Below, in pieces: positions 61,169 through 64,000 of a stretch of DNA of 64,000 bases. The position numbers and the translations under genes were made by a program. How positions within the stretch are numbered: the first letter of the stretch is position 1; each line of letters starts with the position of its first letter. The DNA comes from Halobacillus litoralis. Lineage in GTDB: Bacteria; Bacillota; Bacilli; Bacillales; Halobacillaceae. The stretch is from contig NZ_WMEW01000002.1 of NCBI RefSeq assembly GCF_009856355.1, positions 62,001 to 126,000 of the forward strand, read 5' to 3'. The notes under the pieces are model-generated. The model made no database searches and was not told the origin of the DNA. It was given only the letters and a program-made list of their open reading frames with translations.

Positions 61169-62146
61169 TTATTCATATGGCTGATTAGGAATTTCAAGAT
61201 TCCACCGCTTCTCAAAATCCACATACTCTGTAAAATTATGCTGTTCCCCGATCATCTCCTCATCTAAATAAGGAGAATACGTTCGGTGGGTCAGCGTATT
61301 TTTGTTCAAGTCGAATTCAATGATCCTCAAAAACCCCTCTCCTCCATTCGGATACCCTTGGTAATCAGCTGTATATTGATGGACCGGCAGCCCTGCCTCA
61401 TTTTTACGAATCGTGCGGTACGTTCCGCTGTAATGACCGTTGACGGTCATGAAAATCTGACTATTCTTAGCAATCCATTCGTTATAGATGAAAGACGGGG
61501 AATTGCCTTTGGATTTTCTTACATAAGGTTTCTCAGAAAGCCGGCCTTTCGTATCCATAAGCAGATGAGTGACAACGATGACCGGTGTGTCCGGGTGTTC
61601 ATCGAGAACACGCTGTGCCCAGGCAAGGTCTTCTCCAGGCAGATCAATATTTAAAAAAAGGAGTAGAAAATCTCTGCCTTCTGCCGAAAACGTATAGTAG
61701 GAGTTCAATTCATTTCGAGAGTGTCCACCATAACCCGGAAGCCCCTTCATCCGCCCGCTGCCGAAGTGCTTTTTAAAATGAGCCGCTTTTCCACCCATGT
61801 CGTGGTTTCCCATTGCTATTCCATAAGGCACACCAGCTTCATCCATCCTGGCAACCGCTTTGTCCGCATTTTCCCATTGATGTTTTTGATTTTTATCCAC
61901 CACGTCTCCTAGATGGGCTGCAAAGCGGATATCTTCTCTTTGGAAGTTATCCGCCAGCCACTGGGTCTGGGCATGAAACCTATCTGGAAACTCATCTGAA
62001 TACAATTGAGTGTCTGGAAGCAGAACAAGTTTGAATCTGCCGTCCCCCTCCAGATCCGTAGCCTCACTGCTTACGGTATAAGCAACGGCAAGACTGAGAA
62101 ATAGTATAAGAAGGCTCTCATTCATCCAGAAAACCGCCGTTCTCAC
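61169..62146 (-). CDS. Secreted or membrane-anchored calcineurin-like metallophosphoesterase
   Basis: 325 residues. An N-terminal signal (MNESLLILFLSLAVAYTVSS, about residues 8-27) is followed by the metal motifs FKLVLLPDTQLYSD (Asp), AAHLGDVVDKNQ (GDVVD), AMGNHDMGG (GNHD), VIVVTHLLMD (His) and VNGHYSG (GHxSG). All conserved phosphoesterase motifs are present. The GTG at 62146 has AAAGG upstream and is taken as start; ATG seven codons later is an alternative. Substrate could be a phosphoester or nucleotide outside the cell. Confidence 0.88.
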   Translation of the reverse strand: MRTAVFWMNESLLILFLSLAVAYTVSSEATDLEGDGRFKLVLLPDTQLYSDEFPDRFHAQTQWLADNFQREDIRFAAHLGDVVDKNQKHQWENADKAVARMDEAGVPYGIAMGNHDMGGKAAHFKKHFGSGRMKGLPGYGGHSRNELNSYYTFSAEGRDFLLLFLNIDLPGEDLAWAQRVLDEHPDTPVIVVTHLLMDTKGRLSEKPYVRKSKGNSPSFIYNEWIAKNSQIFMTVNGHYSGTYRTIRKNEAGLPVHQYTADYQGYPNGGEGFLRIIEFDLNKNTLTHRTYSPYLDEEMIGEQHNFTEYVDFEKRWNLEIPNQPYE

Positions 62147-62354
62147 CGATACCCTTCCTTTCCTCTAAAAAGAACTAACCAGATTCCTCTGTGGTTCCTT
62201 AGTGTGTCCATTCCAACACGGGATATGAAGGAACAGGACTGGGTCTCTTTGGAAAAAAGCGTGAAAAGGTTACAGGCCCAGACAAAATATTTTGAGTCTC
62301 GAAACAAAATTGATAAGATAACCATAGGATTTTACAAAGAAATGAGGACAGGAT

Positions 62355-63353
62355 ATGACTGAAAAAACACTCTCACAAACGAAATACAGCGTTTTAGACC
62401 TTGCTCCCGTAACAGAAGGCAGCACGCCCGCTGATTCCTTTAAAAATACTGTAGATCTGGCACAGCATGCTGAGCGTTGGGGCTTTAACAGATACTGGTT
62501 AGCGGAACACCATAACATGCCGTTCATCGCAAGCTCGGCGACTTCGATAGCCATCAGCCACGTACTGCATCATACAGATTCCATCCGTGTCGGATCAGGC
62601 GGGGTTATGCTTCCCAATCATGCGCCCCTCGTCGTTGCTGAACAGTTTGGTACGCTGGAAACTTTATTTCCCGGCCGCGTTGATCTAGGCCTCGGCCGGG
62701 CACCTGGGACAGATCAACTGACAGCTGGTGCTTTAAGAAGAAATCTGGATAGTGATCCAAACGAATTTCCTGAGCAGGTGGAAGAATTAAGAGGTTACTT
62801 TGCCGGGGAAAACCGGATTCATGCAGTCCCGGGGGAAGGGCTGAATGTGCCGATCTGGCTTCTTGGTTCCAGCGGATTCAGTGCCCAGCTGGCCGGACGG
62901 CTGGGGCTGCCGTTCTCATTCGCCAGCCATTTCTCTCCCAACAATACCGAAGGAGCTCTGCGATTATACAGACAGCAGTTCCACCCCTCCGATGTATTGG
63001 ATGAGCCTTATGTGATGGTTGGTGTTAACGTGATCGCCGCCGATACAGATGAAGAAGCAGAATACCTGGCAACTTCTCTGCATCAGCAGTTCCTGAACCT
63101 CGTCCGTAATACGAACATGCTGCTTCAGCCTCCAGTTGAAAACATGGAGGACGTATGGACACCACGGGAAAAATTGGCACTCATGCAGCAGCTCGGTTCT
63201 TCAATCATTGGTAGTAAGGAAACCGTAAAAGCCAAACTGGAACAATTCCAGAAGGAAACAGAAGCTGACGAAATGATGATCATTTCTCAAATTTATGATC
63301 ACGACAAACGCCTCCGTTCCTACGAAATCATATCAGAAATTATGAACGCATAA
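62355..63353 (+). CDS. Luciferase-like (LLM) flavin-dependent monooxygenase
   Basis: 332-residue FMNH2-dependent barrel of the YceB/LuxA-like MsnO8 group. Blocks: [47 protein letters not shown] at the N-terminus, [46 protein letters not shown] (flavin site), [29 protein letters not shown], and the C-terminal [19 protein letters not shown]. Substrate unknown. GAGGACAGG precedes the ATG. Monocistronic. Confidence 0.92.
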   Translation: MTEKTLSQTKYSVLDLAPVTEGSTPADSFKNTVDLAQHAERWGFNRYWLAEHHNMPFIASSATSIAISHVLHHTDSIRVGSGGVMLPNHAPLVVAEQFGTLETLFPGRVDLGLGRAPGTDQLTAGALRRNLDSDPNEFPEQVEELRGYFAGENRIHAVPGEGLNVPIWLLGSSGFSAQLAGRLGLPFSFASHFSPNNTEGALRLYRQQFHPSDVLDEPYVMVGVNVIAADTDEEAEYLATSLHQQFLNLVRNTNMLLQPPVENMEDVWTPREKLALMQQLGSSIIGSKETVKAKLEQFQKETEADEMMIISQIYDHDKRLRSYEIISEIMNA

Positions 63354-63355
63354 AT

Positions 63356-63384
63356 AAAGAGCGTCCTGCCGGGACGCTCTTTAT
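63356..63384 (+). terminator. Terminator of the LLM monooxygenase gene
   Basis: Perfect 11-bp arms AAAGAGCGTCC and GGACGCTCTTT, then ATTT. Confidence 0.85.
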
Positions 63385-63459
63385 TTATGTCATATTTTAC
63401 TGTATTAACATCCCTTCTTCCTCCAAAGACTAGGAAGGATGTATAAGGAGGGATCTTAT

Positions 63460-63600
63460 ATGGGTAAGCGCACATCACAAATGAACGCCGCCAAAACAAA
63501 CAATCAAACACCAAAGGAAAGCCTGCCGGTGGAAGAAGAGACAGGACATCGTACGAATAAAAACCGCCCCAAATCGGGGCCGGGTGCCAATCAATTTTAA
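63460..63600 (+). CDS. 46-residue hydrophilic basic peptide, possibly spore-related
   Basis: Starts MGKRTSQMNAAKTNNQTPKE and ends GPGANQF; no hydrophobic segment, rich in Lys, Asn, Thr and Pro. An excellent AAGGAGGGAT site lies upstream of the ATG, which is strong evidence for translation. Composition resembles the minor small acid-soluble spore proteins of Bacillus, but it matches none that I can name. Convergent with the DUF4097-like gene; a GAGAGGG/CCCTCTC hairpin lies between them. Confidence 0.65.
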   Translation: MGKRTSQMNAAKTNNQTPKESLPVEEETGHRTNKNRPKSGPGANQF

Positions 63601-63626
63601 GCAGGAGAGGGTGGGTGTCCCCCCTC

Positions 63627-64000
63627 TCACCTCTTATTTAAATGCAGATCTCCGGACTGTGTCTCAATCCGTATCACGTTCCCTTCATCCCCATTCCTAA
63701 GCACAGCTTTAAATGCATGCTCCTTTTTCTCTTCATACAACAAACCGTCCCAGTTTACAACGGCTTCCCCTGACCGGCTCATAAATGAGACCGTTCCATC
63801 TTCAAGAGAGGACGATGCAAAATTCACCTGCACATCTCCGCTGTTCGTTTCCACTTCCAAACCTGTGTGAGCCTGCATGCCGGTCAATGACAGATCTCCG
63901 GAGGCAGTGGTGACCATTGTTTCCCCTCCATCAGCCCCCTCTTCCGTAACGGACCCGCTTTTCGTTATGTATGTACGTACTCCTGCTGTAACAGCTTCTC
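63627..64000 (-). CDS. DUF4097-like (YvlB/LiaG type) adhesin-like protein, C-terminal part
   Basis: The frame is open to the right edge of the window, so only the last 124 codons are seen. The sequence repeats short beta-strands with an SGD signature: TKSGSVTEEG, TASGDLSLTGMQAHTGLEVETNSGDVQVNF, FMSRSGEAVVNWDG, and ETQSGDLHLNKR. This right-handed beta-solenoid pattern is typical of DUF4097 proteins linked to envelope stress. The N-terminus and any membrane anchor are outside the window. Confidence 0.78.
   Translation of the reverse strand, partial: EAVTAGVRTYITKSGSVTEEGADGGETMVTTASGDLSLTGMQAHTGLEVETNSGDVQVNFASSSLEDGTVSFMSRSGEAVVNWDGLLYEEKKEHAFKAVLRNGDEGNVIRIETQSGDLHLNKR

Overview
The window reads like the chromosome of an aerobic, endospore-forming, low-to-mid GC Bacillaceae, probably a moderately halophilic Halobacillus-like genus. 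Points in favour are strong AGGAGG-type ribosome binding sites, a YjcZ-type sporulation peptide, three classic Bacillus riboswitches (SAM, manganese, purine), a cre site that matches the CcpA consensus fully, a BCCT osmolyte transporter and a CrtO-type carotenoid acyltransferase. There are no rRNA or tRNA genes, no prophage, no CRISPR array and no intact transposase. The genus is an inference; the family-level placement is well supported.

Layout. 1-8.5 kb: small enzymes (Nudix, nitronate monooxygenase, VOC, GNAT), a secreted M14 carboxypeptidase, an unrecognised lipoprotein, an ABM monooxygenase and a Bcr/CflA-type exporter. 8.7-14 kb: nucleoside use (nucleoside hydrolase, YcsI-like protein, NupC) plus a phosphotriesterase-like lactonase with a TetR-like palindrome at its promoter. 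14-20.6 kb: a TerC manganese exporter behind a yybP-ykoY riboswitch, a 2-hydroxyacid dehydrogenase, an SSS symporter, a lipoprotein and a GltS-type carrier. 20.9-26.4 kb: a Cys-rich protein, a run of small membrane proteins with a DJ-1-like protein, a SAM-riboswitch-controlled homocysteine methyltransferase and a YtcJ-like amidohydrolase. 27-36.4 kb: CapA, M29 aminopeptidase, lipoprotein, EamA exporter, a divergent 3-hydroxybutyrate dehydrogenase/GntP permease pair, and an OmpR-type two-component system.

36.9-41.9 kb is a coherent hydroxy-dicarboxylate (tartrate-like) locus: glycerate kinase, FCD-type GntR regulator and tartrate/isopropylmalate-type dehydrogenase face away from an SLC13 symporter. 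Each divergent promoter carries a GTATAC site in its 17-bp spacer, and a cre site sits at the symporter start point. 42-48 kb: PfpI, SDR, a wall-anchored protein with a duplicated helical domain, a GH113-like barrel protein, and an ECF sigma/anti-sigma pair. 48-64 kb: YjcZ, CrtO, an esterase, LysE exporter with VOC protein, psuK-psuG, aldo-keto reductase, MFS exporter with HxlR regulator, BCCT transporter, riboswitch-controlled xpt-pbuX, a phosphoesterase, a luciferase-like monooxygenase, a small spore-like peptide and a truncated DUF4097-like gene.

The most unusual feature is a pair of related non-coding elements, at 12155-12720 and 49891-50265 in opposite orientation. They share a structured core and imperfect inverted ends. 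Each lies between two near-identical copies of a terminator-like hairpin, and that hairpin differs between the two loci. This looks like a mobile, terminator-targeting, RNA-like repeat with no protein of its own.
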